Positions 34,628 to 42,200 of a stretch of DNA of 51,063 nt are shown here, in pieces. This DNA is from Nitrospirota bacterium. Its GTDB lineage: Bacteria; Nitrospirota; Thermodesulfovibrionia; Thermodesulfovibrionales; JdFR-86. Position numbers and translations under genes: made by a program. The stretch's first letter is position 1. Each line of letters starts with the position of its first letter. The notes beneath the pieces are model-generated. The model ran no database searches and was not told where the DNA came from. It saw only the letters and a list, made by a program, of their open reading frames with translations. The stretch spans positions 1 through 51,063 of the forward strand of contig JARRLN010000055.1 in the NCBI GenBank assembly GCA_037386965.1, read 5' to 3'.

Positions 34628-35831
34628 ACGAGGAGATTCTTCTGGACATAGAGGAGTGCGTCCGGTGCGGCAGTTGCAAGGCCCTCTGCCCCACCCACAC
34701 GCTCTCGCCCGTGGAGCCCCTCTCCGCCCGGGGGCGGCTCATGCTCGTGCGGGCGCTGGCCAGGGGCGAAATCGAATGCTCCGGGCTCCTTCAGGAAAGG
34801 CTCCTGAGCTGTCTCCTCTGCGGGGTGTGCGAGAGCACCTGCCCCGCCGGCGTCCGCGTGACCCGCGCCCTCTTTGAAGGCCGCAGGGAGGTGGCCCGGA
34901 AAAACGCCCGCGTGCGCCGCCTGGGCCGGCTCACCGCGCGGGCCCTCAAGATGCCCGCTGCATCCTTCAGGGTTGCCAGGGCGGCCCGCCCCCTGCTGCC
35001 CCGGCTCAGAAAGCGGGGCCTCCTGCCCTTTGACCTTCCCCTTCCCGACGAGGCCCCCCTCCGGAAGGGGGGCTCCCGGGTGCTCAAGCCCCGCGGGAGG
35101 CCCAGGGGGCGGGTGGCGGTCTTCACCGGGTGCGTGGTGAACTTCCTCATGCCCCATCTGGGGGAGGCGCTTCTCCGCCTGCTCCTGGCCCAGGGGTACG
35201 AGGTGGTCCTCCCCGCCGGGGAGGCCTGCTGCGGCTCGCCCCTCCTGCTTCTGGGCAGGGAGAAGGAGGCCGTCGAGATGGCCCGGCGCAACCTGAGCGT
35301 CTTTGGAAAGCTCCAGGTCAAGCCGTCCTGAGCCTCTGCCCCACCTGCACGGTAACCCTGAGGGAGCACTATCCCCTCTTTGTGGGGGAGGGCCTCGCCC
35401 GGGCCATGGACGCCACGGCCTTCCTGCACGGGGAGGACCTGGCGCTCCTGCCGGAGAAGGCGCAGGGCGCGGCGGCCTTCCACGACCCCTGCCATCTGAG
35501 GTACGCCCTGGGGGTGTGGGAAGAGCCCCGGGAGCTGATGAGGCGGGCGGGGCTCGATGTCCTCGAGGCGGAGCAGGGCTGCTGCGGACTGAGCGCCGCC
35601 CTCACCCACCGGGAGACCTCGGAGGCCCTTCTTGAAAGAAGGGCCCGGGCCTATGCGCCCGCCCACACCCTGGTCACCGCCTGCCCGGGGTGCATGCTTC
35701 AGCTCTCCCGGGTCCACGGGCGCGTCCTTCATCTTGTAGAGGTCCTGGAAGGCGCCATGCGCGAGCCCCGCGAGGCAGGCCCGGGAGGCGGCACGGAGGT
35801 AGGCGCAGAGCGGGTGGAAGGGCGCGGATAG
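34624..35831 (+). pseudogene. glcF: Glycolate oxidase iron-sulfur subunit (GlcF), single-base frameshift
   Basis: The first frame (GTG 34624 to TGA 35331) encodes two 4Fe-4S motifs, CVRCGSCKALCP and CLLCGVCESTCP, a central helical part and the first CCG domain (FTGCVVNFLMP and EACCGSP). It stops just after the GKLQVK segment. The continuation in another frame starts at about 35320 with AVLSLCPTCTVTL, then the second CCG domain (DPCHLRY, EQGCCGLSA) and TACPGCMLQL, ending at 35831. Adding one G in the run AAGCC at about 35321 would restore a single 403-residue GlcF. GlcF carries electrons from GlcD/GlcE in glycolate or lactate oxidation. It is either a recent pseudogene or a sequencing error. 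Confidence 0.8.
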
Positions 35832-35869
35832 GCCGGCTCGACGGGGCCCCCTCCAGTGCAAAAAGTATG

Positions 35870-35983
35870 TTGACTTTTTCCCCATGGCAATGTCATCATA
35901 TTACCGGAGAGAGGTTTTGCAGGAATTGGAATAGCCTCACAGAAGACCACTTGGACGAAGCGGAGCCTGAGTGGTCTTTTTTT
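35870..35983 (+). promoter_or_regulatory. cspA leader with promoter-like start and attenuator hairpin
   Basis: A TTGACT lies at 35870-35875 with weak -10 candidates near 35891-35901. A GAGG/CCTC helix (about 35910-35938) and then a 9-bp hairpin AAGACCACT/AGTGGTCTT (35943-35978) followed by eight T precede the cspA start by about 55 bases. The hairpin has the form of an intrinsic terminator inside the 5' leader, so temperature-dependent attenuation is a reasonable guess. Confidence 0.5.
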
Positions 35984-36036
35984 GTGGCGGCCGGTTCCCA
36001 GGACTCACCCTAATCATCAAAGGAGGTAGCAGCAAG

Positions 36037-36179
36037 TTGGCAAAGGGTACGGTTAAGTGGTTCAACGAAACCAAAGGCTTCGGTTTCATTTCAAGACGCT
36101 CGCCGAGGGACAGGCCGTCACTTTCGATATCGAACAGGGACCGAAGGGACCCAAGGCCGTCAACGTTCAGAAAGCGTAG
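36037..36179 (+). pseudogene. cspA: Cold-shock protein gene with internal deletion
   Basis: TTG 36037 is placed 9 bases after AAAGGAGGT and encodes [17 protein letters not shown], the start of a CspA-type protein. At about 36091-36095 the frame changes. The C-terminal half [17 protein letters not shown] and a normal Val-Asn-Val-Gln-Lys-Ala end lie in another frame and stop at 36177-36179. About 18-20 codons with the RNP2-like FVHxSAI motif are missing. In the start frame the sequence runs on to 36195 as Arg/Pro-rich nonsense. The joined product cannot fold as a normal cold-shock domain. Repeated GGTTTCA-like sequence at both ends may have guided the deletion. Confidence 0.75.
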
Positions 36180-36194
36180 CGGGCCGAAGGTGTG

Positions 36195-36228
36195 AAAGCC
36201 CCCCGGCGCAAGCCGGGGGGCTTTTTTT
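36195..36228 (+). terminator. Intrinsic terminator after cspA
   Basis: A 13-bp stem AAAGCCCCCCGGC / GCCGGGGGGCTTT with a 4-base loop and seven T residues. Confidence 0.92.
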
Positions 36229-36306
36229 GTGGGCGCCAGTGGGCACCCGTGCCCTTTACCGTCTTTCCTCTCTTTGACTCCCCGCTCCGCGGTGCTAAAA
36301 TGGGCC

Positions 36307-36657
36307 ATGCCTGTCAAGGTGAAGCGCGTCTACGAGAAGCCCACGAGGGCCGACGGCCAGCGGGTGCTGGTGGACAGGGTCTGGCCCCGGGGGATGAAAA
36401 AAGAGGAGGCCGCACTTGACCTCTGGCTCAAGGAGGTGGCCCCGAGCACCGCGCTCAGAAAGTGGTACGGCCACGACCCGGAGAAGTGGGAGGAGTTCAA
36501 GGCGCGCTACTTCAAGGAGCTCAAGAAGAAGGAAGAGGAAATCCGGACGCTCAGAAACCTCATGAACAAGGGCACCCTCACCCTCCTTTTCGGCTCGAAG
36601 GAGGAAAAGCTCAACAACGCCGCTGCCCTGAGGGAATACCTGAAAAACAAGTCCTGA
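36307..36657 (+). CDS. DUF488 family protein (YeaO-like)
   Basis: A 116-residue protein. It starts with VKVKRVYEKP and contains VLVDRVWPRGMKKE, DLWLKEVAPS and a WEEFKARYFKEL helix, then a strand TLTLLFGSKE, the pattern of the YeaO branch of DUF488. The family has an unknown biochemical role. ATG 36307 gives the normal length; an upstream ATG at 36229 would add non-conserved residues coded by the terminator region. It follows the cspA terminator by about 80 bases. Confidence 0.88.
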   Translation: MPVKVKRVYEKPTRADGQRVLVDRVWPRGMKKEEAALDLWLKEVAPSTALRKWYGHDPEKWEEFKARYFKELKKKEEEIRTLRNLMNKGTLTLLFGSKEEKLNNAAALREYLKNKS

Positions 36658-36784
36658 GGGGTCCCGGACCCCGTTTTCACCTCCCGCCAAAAGCCTTTCA
36701 TAATCACCCGCTTAGTGCCCGGCCCGTGTGCGCCCCGCCGGTATGGTATAATACCCGGACTGCAAGAACCCCCGGGAGGTAGCA

Positions 36785-37150
36785 ATGGCGCGCCGGCTCA
36801 TCGTTTTCGTCCTTATTTTCCTGTTCCTTTTCTCCGGGAGCGCCCTGGCCGCCTCGGGAGAGGTCATCTTCACCGACGTCGTCTACGGTGCGGCCATCGG
36901 CGCGGTCGTGGGCGGGGCGGTCTATCTGGTCGACCAGGACCACCTGGGCGAGAAGATGGGCATCGGCATCCTTGTGGGGGCCGTGGGCGGCCTTGTCCTG
37001 GGGGTCTCCGACGTGGGGAGCCTGGTGCAGATACAAAACAACGAAGTAAAGGTCGCCACCCCGACGATCAATATTCAGGACCGCAAGGAAGAGATGTCGC
37101 AGGAAGAAGACGTGGTGGTGCGCGCCAGCATCCTGGGCGTGAGGTTCTAG
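36785..37150 (+). CDS. Small exported or membrane protein, 121 residues
   Basis: Not assigned to a family. It has a signal peptide (Arg-Arg, a Phe/Leu/Val core, cleavage near ALA-AS, residue 22). Two Gly/Ala/Val-rich hydrophobic stretches follow (about residues 33-47 and 58-73), like a glycine-zipper hairpin, then a polar C-terminus rich in Gln, Glu and Val. GGGAGGT lies 4 bases before the ATG, and a perfect TATAAT at 36747-36752 could be its -10 box. The TAG stop at 37148-37150 is in the same frame as the L,D-transpeptidase that follows. Confidence 0.7.
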   Translation: MARRLIVFVLIFLFLFSGSALAASGEVIFTDVVYGAAIGAVVGGAVYLVDQDHLGEKMGIGILVGAVGGLVLGVSDVGSLVQIQNNEVKVATPTINIQDRKEEMSQEEDVVVRASILGVRF

Positions 37151-37162
37151 AGGGGGGAGCCG

Positions 37163-37684
37163 ATTCCCGGAGTAAAGGGGAAGTTAGGCGCAGCACTCGT
37201 TGTCCTTTCCCTCGCCTTCCTATCTTCTTACCCGTCACCTAGCAACGCAGAAGACGAGCCGTGTTCCTCGGATAAGAATCCTCATATCGTCGTCCGAACG
37301 CAGGCCGGGCGATTGTCTCTCTGCGCATCGGGGCACGTGCACCGGACATTCCCGGTATCCATCGGACGCCGAGGCACAGGGAAGTATAGCGAAGGCGATG
37401 GTAAGACACCCCTGGGCACCTATTCTTTAGGCAAACCTCGCCCATCGCGTAGATTCCATATCTTTATTCCCGTCCATTATCCCACTGCGGAACAAAAGGT
37501 CAGCGGTTTCACGGGCAGCAACATCGGCATACACGGGCCTTGGTGGGCTTTGGCATGGTTGGGAAGGCTCACGACGTGGGTGGACTGGACAGCGGGCTGT
37601 ATCGCCGTGGGCAGGAATTCGGATATCCGGGAAATTGCAAATTGGGTCGCAGAAGCGAAGCCAGACAAGATCATTATCCAGTGA
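37163..37684 (+). CDS. L,D-transpeptidase (YkuD domain), start codon unclear
   Basis: The frame after the TAG at 37150 reads a signal-peptide-like segment, GKLGAALVVLSLAFLSS with cleavage near SNA-ED, then an YkuD domain: FPVSIGRRGTGKYSEGDGKT, PLGTYSLGKP, IGIHG (the His of the active site) and WTAGCIAV with the nucleophilic Cys. These enzymes form 3-3 cross-links or anchor proteins to peptidoglycan. No ATG, GTG or TTG precedes the signal peptide; ATT 37163, 4 bases after GGGGGGAG, is the best placed codon, and TTG 37313 would remove the signal peptide. Either a rare start or a mutated start codon is present. It marks the left edge of an AT-richer island. Confidence 0.7.
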   Translation: MPGVKGKLGAALVVLSLAFLSSYPSPSNAEDEPCSSDKNPHIVVRTQAGRLSLCASGHVHRTFPVSIGRRGTGKYSEGDGKTPLGTYSLGKPRPSRRFHIFIPVHYPTAEQKVSGFTGSNIGIHGPWWALAWLGRLTTWVDWTAGCIAVGRNSDIREIANWVAEAKPDKIIIQ

Positions 37685-37844
37685 CGCGACGAGAAAACAA
37701 TATCTTCATCTCATCGCCACTCGTGGTTTCCTTCCTGAACTAAATATTGACATAGAGGGCCCAAGAGTTATAAATTACAACCAATAATCGATAGGCACAA
37801 ATGGGGAAATTCTATTTTAGTTCCAAAATAATGGGGCATTTATA

Positions 37845-38543
37845 ATGGCGTTAAAGAAGTGCAAAGAATGCGGACATGAGATCAGCTCAAAAGCAAAGCG
37901 TTGCCCTAATTGTGGTGCACCTCTCAAAAAGGGAATAGGTTGTGGTACTGCGTTTCTGATTATTATTCTGGCAGCGATCTTCATTCCTTACCTTATAGCG
38001 AAGAATTACGAGTACCCAGAAACTGAAACAACTAACGTAGGTTCTACATATAAATCAACAGGTGAAAGTAAACCTACACGTGGAAAACGTTATGCTCACC
38101 AGACTATTAATATCAGGTCAGGACGCGGAACAGATTTTAAAGTGGTAGGCTCATTAAGAAGAGGAGAAAAAGTAGAAGTAGCCGACTCAGAAAATGGTTG
38201 GATTGCTGTTTATAAGAATGGCGATAAGAAGGGATTCGTATATGAGAAGTTGCTAAAATCCTATCCCTTACCTTCATTTGAAATTGAAAATTGGAACTGG
38301 TATAAGGATCCATCATTTGGCACCAGAGGTGCGGTCATATGGACTGTCGAGGTACGCAATAATACAAATAATTACGTAGAACTTCTCAAGATTGAATTTA
38401 CAACATATGATGCGAAGGGCAATATTATTACTAGCGATTTCGCATACGTTGAAGGTCTATCCCCTGGAGGAACTGCTTCCACAAAATCATATGCCACTTA
38501 TTTTGGCAAAGAAGAGAAAGCAAAGATAAGAATTGTCCCTTGA
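37845..38543 (+). CDS. Zinc-ribbon membrane protein with SH3 and FxLYD-like domains
   Basis: A 232-residue protein. The N-terminal zinc ribbon CKECGHEISSKAKRCPNCG (residues 6-24) faces the cytosol, a hydrophobic segment at about 37-52 spans the membrane, and a bacterial SH3 domain (INIRSGRGTDFKVVGSL, about residues 86-145) is followed by a C-terminal beta domain with WTVEVRNNTNNYVELLKIEF, similar to FxLYD. Such proteins are thought to sense or bind cell-wall material. GC content is clearly lower than in the flanking chromosome, suggesting recent transfer. No ribosome-binding site of note; it stands 160 bases after the L,D-transpeptidase. Confidence 0.8.
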   Translation: MALKKCKECGHEISSKAKRCPNCGAPLKKGIGCGTAFLIIILAAIFIPYLIAKNYEYPETETTNVGSTYKSTGESKPTRGKRYAHQTINIRSGRGTDFKVVGSLRRGEKVEVADSENGWIAVYKNGDKKGFVYEKLLKSYPLPSFEIENWNWYKDPSFGTRGAVIWTVEVRNNTNNYVELLKIEFTTYDAKGNIITSDFAYVEGLSPGGTASTKSYATYFGKEEKAKIRIVP

Positions 38544-38604
38544 AGATAAAGACTGGTAGAAAAAGAAGGCTATATAACCTCAGATTCTTGCATAAGCTCA
38601 TATT

Positions 38605-39258
38605 ATGAAGCACTTTGCGCATGTCATTGCATGGCTGTCTGAAATATTGTTGAGAGATGAATGGTCAAACCTTGCTTTAAAGCTGAAAGAGCAATATTTT
38701 GCATTTCTGATTGAACTCGACAACCGACCGTCTCAACCGCTTCAGTCTCTCCTAATTTCAGGAGAAGACCACAGGTTCTTTTCACATGGCGGTATTGATG
38801 TGATCGCTGTCTGCAGGTCTCTGTGGCGTACCTTCATTGTAGGTAAGCGGGAGGGTGCAAGCACAATTGAAATGCAGATTGTTCGTGTACTCACGGGGCG
38901 CTTTGAAAATACCATCCGAAGAAAAATCAAGGAAATGGCTCTGGCTACTCTAGTCGTACGAGTTGTTCCAAAGTCCGTCTTGCCTAGTATCTATTTGCAA
39001 ATCGGATACTATGGGTGGCAAATGGACAGCTTGAGAGCGGCTTGTCAGCGTCTTTGCATCGATCCTTCTGCGATTGCAACTGAAGACGTAGCAAGCTTGG
39101 TTGCCAGAATTAAATATCCACAGCCAAGACATATTACTGACGTCTGGACTAGAAAGATTGAAAGACGGTCAAGGCATTTGCTTACCCTATACAAAAGCCA
39201 TCAATGTGGAAGAACTTATGCGGGCTTATCCGCACGGGTGAGATATGCAACCATTTAG
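38605..39258 (+). CDS. Peptidoglycan glycosyltransferase-like protein (GT51), stand-alone
   Basis: A 217-residue protein related to the transglycosylase domain of class A penicillin-binding proteins. Motif 1 is EDHRFFSHGGID (catalytic Glu54), motif 2 is GASTIEMQIVRVL in place of GGSTITQQ, motif 3 is RRKIKEMALATLV with the Lys and Glu, and motif 4 is VLPSIYLQIGYYG, with Gln where Asn is usual. No membrane anchor or signal peptide is visible, unlike MtgA or PBP1. The low GC content and the 14-base overlap with the nucleotidyltransferase gene suggest a transferred two-gene module. Whether it still uses lipid II is uncertain. Confidence 0.75.
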   Translation: MKHFAHVIAWLSEILLRDEWSNLALKLKEQYFAFLIELDNRPSQPLQSLLISGEDHRFFSHGGIDVIAVCRSLWRTFIVGKREGASTIEMQIVRVLTGRFENTIRRKIKEMALATLVVRVVPKSVLPSIYLQIGYYGWQMDSLRAACQRLCIDPSAIATEDVASLVARIKYPQPRHITDVWTRKIERRSRHLLTLYKSHQCGRTYAGLSARVRYATI

Positions 39259-39931
39259 AGTTTCGCCAGCCCTTGATCTACTAGTGGATTTTTACCCTGC
39301 GGCTCGAATTATTGCTGATGCTGCACTGAAAGGAAAGATCGACGATCGTCAGGCAATCGTTCGCCTTTGGCTATCCGAGGGCATTCCTTTTGCCTTTCGT
39401 GCTAAACCCGCACTGTACGAATCTATCAGAGTTTGGCTGGCGAATAGGCTTGACGTTGGGCCAAAGGATATTACTCTAATAGGAAGCGCCCGCTTGGGCC
39501 AATCGATGAGCCCCGATGATAACTTTGGCCGTGAGTTTGGGGCGCAATCAGACTTGGATATAAGTGTCATCTCCGTAGAACTCTTTAGTAAAGTTCGGGA
39601 CGCTTACCTTTCGTGGGCAAATGATTATGAAACTAGTACGATATTACCAAGGAATGCAGCGCAGAGAAAGTTTTGGCCTGAAAACCTTAGAGTATGCTCT
39701 GGCACAATACAGCGAGGTTTTATAGATCCTGACAAAATACCTACACTGGACAGGTATCCTATTATACAAGCGATACAACAAGCAATGTATCTCCTTCCAG
39801 AAAAACTTCGTCAGACCACAGAAGCGCCTAATGTCAGGAAAGCGAGTATACGCACATTTAATAATTGGGACGCATTTGTGAATCAGGCCAGCCTAAATCT
39901 AGAAATCGTTGCAAGGCGAATAATACCTTAA
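39245..39931 (+). CDS. Nucleotidyltransferase-fold protein, overlapping the GT51-like gene
   Basis: A 228-residue soluble protein. The nucleotidyltransferase signature is present: the LIGSARLGQS loop (Gly80-Ser81) and, after an insertion, SDLDISVIS with Asp103 and Asp105, the metal-binding pair. An Asp-Tyr-Glu/Trp-rich middle and a C-terminal NNWDAFVNQASLNLE helix complete it. Similar folds act as antitoxins, as nucleotide second-messenger synthases or as tRNA modifiers, and the substrate cannot be told here. It overlaps the GT51-like gene by 14 bases, so the two are coexpressed. No integrase or transposase is seen nearby. Confidence 0.7.
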   Translation: MQPFRVSPALDLLVDFYPAARIIADAALKGKIDDRQAIVRLWLSEGIPFAFRAKPALYESIRVWLANRLDVGPKDITLIGSARLGQSMSPDDNFGREFGAQSDLDISVISVELFSKVRDAYLSWANDYETSTILPRNAAQRKFWPENLRVCSGTIQRGFIDPDKIPTLDRYPIIQAIQQAMYLLPEKLRQTTEAPNVRKASIRTFNNWDAFVNQASLNLEIVARRIIP

Positions 39932-40101
39932 AATAACGTTTCTCGGTTCTGAAGAGCTGTTGCTGATCTACGTACGCCTTGTTGAAACCATCGTATGTTT
40001 GTTTCGGATGAAGTCTTCAACAGTTTCAATCTTTTGAACCTATTGACTCGCGGTGAAAGCCGCAACCCCTCATCTCCTCCCCCGAAAACGACCAAAAGCC
40101 C

Positions 40102-40731
40102 TCACACGCCCACAACCTCCCCCACCACCTGCATCACCCGCCGGTGCACCTCCTGCATGCTCCCCTCGGCGCTGACCACGCGGACGCGCTCCGGTTCCTT
40201 CTTAGCGATGGCAAGAAAGCCCTCCCGCACCCGCCGGTGAAAGGCCGTCTCCTCCTGCTCCAGCCTGTCAAGGAGCTTGCCCGCGGCCCGGTTCCTCTCA
40301 AGCCCCCGCTCCACCTCCATGTCAAGCACGATGGTCAGGTGCGGCCTGAGGCCTCCCGTGGCCAGCCGGTCCACGGCATCCAGGGTCTCTGCGGCAATGC
40401 CCCGCGCGGCGCCCTGGTACGCGCGGGTGGAGTCGCTGAAGCGGTCGGTTACGACCGTCTTCCCCTCCGCAAGCGAGGGCAGGATGACCTCCGCGAGGTG
40501 CTGCCTGCGGGAGGCGGCGTAAAGGAGAAGCTCGGTCATGGGGTCCATGCCCTGGTGGGCGGCATCCAGGAGGAGCGCCCTGATTCTCTCCCCCAGGGGG
40601 GTCCCGCCCGGCTCGGCCGTAAGCACCACGGGGATGCCCCGCGCCCTGAGGGCATCGGCAAGGAGCGCGGCCTGCGTGGACTTTCCGGTGCCTTCGATGC
40701 CCTCGAGGGAGATGAACACCCCCTCGGGCAT
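40102..40731 (-). CDS. tmk: Thymidylate kinase
   Basis: A 209-residue kinase converting dTMP to dTDP. The P-loop is GIEGTGKST (residues 11-19), followed by TAEPGGTPLGERIR, the DRFSDSTRAYQG segment and a lid with ERNRAAGKLLDRLEQE. An acidic LDMEVERGLERN follows the Walker B-like strand. ATG 40731 shares a base with the stop of the MetE-like gene upstream (TGATG). Complete and of normal length; the island on its downstream side ends about 20 bases past its stop. Confidence 0.95.
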   Translation of the reverse strand: MPEGVFISLEGIEGTGKSTQAALLADALRARGIPVVLTAEPGGTPLGERIRALLLDAAHQGMDPMTELLLYAASRRQHLAEVILPSLAEGKTVVTDRFSDSTRAYQGAARGIAAETLDAVDRLATGGLRPHLTIVLDMEVERGLERNRAAGKLLDRLEQEETAFHRRVREGFLAIAKKEPERVRVVSAEGSMQEVHRRVMQVVGEVVGV

Positions 40732-41774
40732 CAGGTGAGGCCCTCCTTGAGCCGCATCAGGGTCTGAAAGACCTTGAGCGTGTCCTCCACGCTCAGCGAC
40801 CCGGTGCCGCAGGACGGGGTGAGGAGGCTCCGCGAAAGCAGAAGGTCCTCGGGGATGCCGCTTTTGGTAAGGCTCTCCATCGTCTCCCGGAAAAGCCGGG
40901 CCAGGGAAAGGTCGTCCTCGTTTCTGACCACCTCGCTCGTGGGCACGATGCCCCATGCGATGTACCCGCCCCGGGAGAGGTACTCCTTCGTCTCCTCGGG
41001 GTAGATGCCCAGGGTGAAGCCGAACTCGTAGGCGTCGAAGTTGAGGATGTCCACCCCGGTCTTCATCACCAGGGGCCACTCCGCGCGCCCGCAGCAGTGG
41101 ATGCCCGAGAGGGCGCCCACCTCACGGATGGCCCGGGCGCACTCGGCCAGGAGCCTGTGGGTCTCCTCCGGGCTCACCCCCATGTAGGTCGTCCCGCCCA
41201 GGGCGGAGAGGATGGGCTCGTCGATGAAGATGATGACCTTGTGCGCGAAAGCCGACAGGATGTCCACCTGCCAGCGGGCCTTGGCCTGAAGGAGCATGAG
41301 GCTTATCTCCCGCATCTCCTCGTCGTAGTAGATGGGCTTTCCCTCCCTGTCGACAAGCCCCAGGGTAAAGGTGACGGGCCCGGTTATCTGCCCCTTGAGG
41401 AAGGGGAACCGGCGGGTCTTCACCTTCTCCAGAAAGGCGTACAGCCCGTGGGCGCTCTCCTTGGAGATGGCCACCCGGGAGCGCTCGGCCACGCTCTCGT
41501 AAAACCGGGCCATCTCCTCCTCGTTTCTCTCCACCCATATGGAGCGGCGCTCGGGGTCCACCTTGAGGGAGGGCAGCCCTTCGGCGTACTGGGGTATCAT
41601 CTGCTCGGTGAAGGAGACGTTGGGCAGCTGGGGCCAGAAGGGGATGTCGAAGGACTCCAGGCAGAGCGCGGCGGCGTCCGAGGCTCGCATGTGGGGCAGG
41701 CTTCCGATGCCCGTCGTGCTCATGGGTTTGATCTGACTTTGGCCGTCCCCCATCGTGACCCATAGATAATACAT
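40731..41774 (-). CDS. MetE-like (cobalamin-independent methionine synthase family) protein
   Basis: A 347-residue protein of the MetE-C/UROD-like superfamily. TTGIGSLPHM near the start, KGQITGPVTFTLG, FIDEPILSALGG, the GIHCCGRAEW zinc site (His, Cys), and TPSCGTGSLS with the last zinc Cys match the C-terminal catalytic half of MetE. The N-terminal MetE half is absent. Such short proteins in anaerobes are thought to use a corrinoid or other methyl donor to make methionine, or to act in other methyl transfers. ATG 41774 is preceded by GAGGG at suitable distance; ATG 41720 is the main alternative. Its stop overlaps tmk. Confidence 0.85.
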   Translation of the reverse strand: MYYLWVTMGDGQSQIKPMSTTGIGSLPHMRASDAAALCLESFDIPFWPQLPNVSFTEQMIPQYAEGLPSLKVDPERRSIWVERNEEEMARFYESVAERSRVAISKESAHGLYAFLEKVKTRRFPFLKGQITGPVTFTLGLVDREGKPIYYDEEMREISLMLLQAKARWQVDILSAFAHKVIIFIDEPILSALGGTTYMGVSPEETHRLLAECARAIREVGALSGIHCCGRAEWPLVMKTGVDILNFDAYEFGFTLGIYPEETKEYLSRGGYIAWGIVPTSEVVRNEDDLSLARLFRETMESLTKSGIPEDLLLSRSLLTPSCGTGSLSVEDTLKVFQTLMRLKEGLT

Positions 41775-41826
41775 GAATTCCCTCGCCCATACAAGTTAGG
41801 GGGCTCGGGCGGACGCGGTCCCCAGC

Positions 41827-41880
41827 GGCTAAGGGGGTTCGGCCCCCAGCGGGTGTCCAGACACTTTTCAGGTGTCCGGC
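41827..41880 (+). repeat. GGGGG..CCCCC / GTGTCCAGACAC repeat, copy 1
   Basis: AAGGGGGTTCGGCCCCCAGCGG followed by GTGTCCAGACACTTTT. A related sequence lies at 43365-43420, and a further GGTCCCCAGCGG unit precedes it. The rest of the 41775-42200 gap is GC-rich with no clear promoter; I considered and could not support a Moco riboswitch. Confidence 0.65.
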
Positions 41881-42200
41881 GCTCTTCGTCCATTTGAGCG
41901 GAATGAGCTGCTGACTGCTCTCTGGTTAGATGCGGATGCGGTCCCTTGCTGGCCGCCGCCCGCTTCAGACGCCGCGGGCCGCCGCCCGCTTGACATGCCG
42001 GGGCGGCTGCTATAGGCTTCTTCTAAGGAGAAGGCGGGGCCTCTCCGCGACTTTTCCCATGGCCATATCGCATGCGCTATATTTCACGCTTCCCCCTTCA
42101 AAACGGGCGCAAAGCCCCCTTCGGTCCCGTACGGGGCCGCCTGCGGGAGTGAGAACTTCCTCCGGGAGAGCCCGCCGTGTGTGAGACCGAAGGGCGGGAC

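Noticed and set aside
37151-40080. Integrated phage or integrative element
   Set aside because: No integrase, structural gene, attachment repeat or tRNA target is visible at either edge.
42100-42200. Moco riboswitch before the MoeA-like gene
   Set aside because: The GC-rich leader has some inverted repeats but not the conserved Moco motif as I know it.
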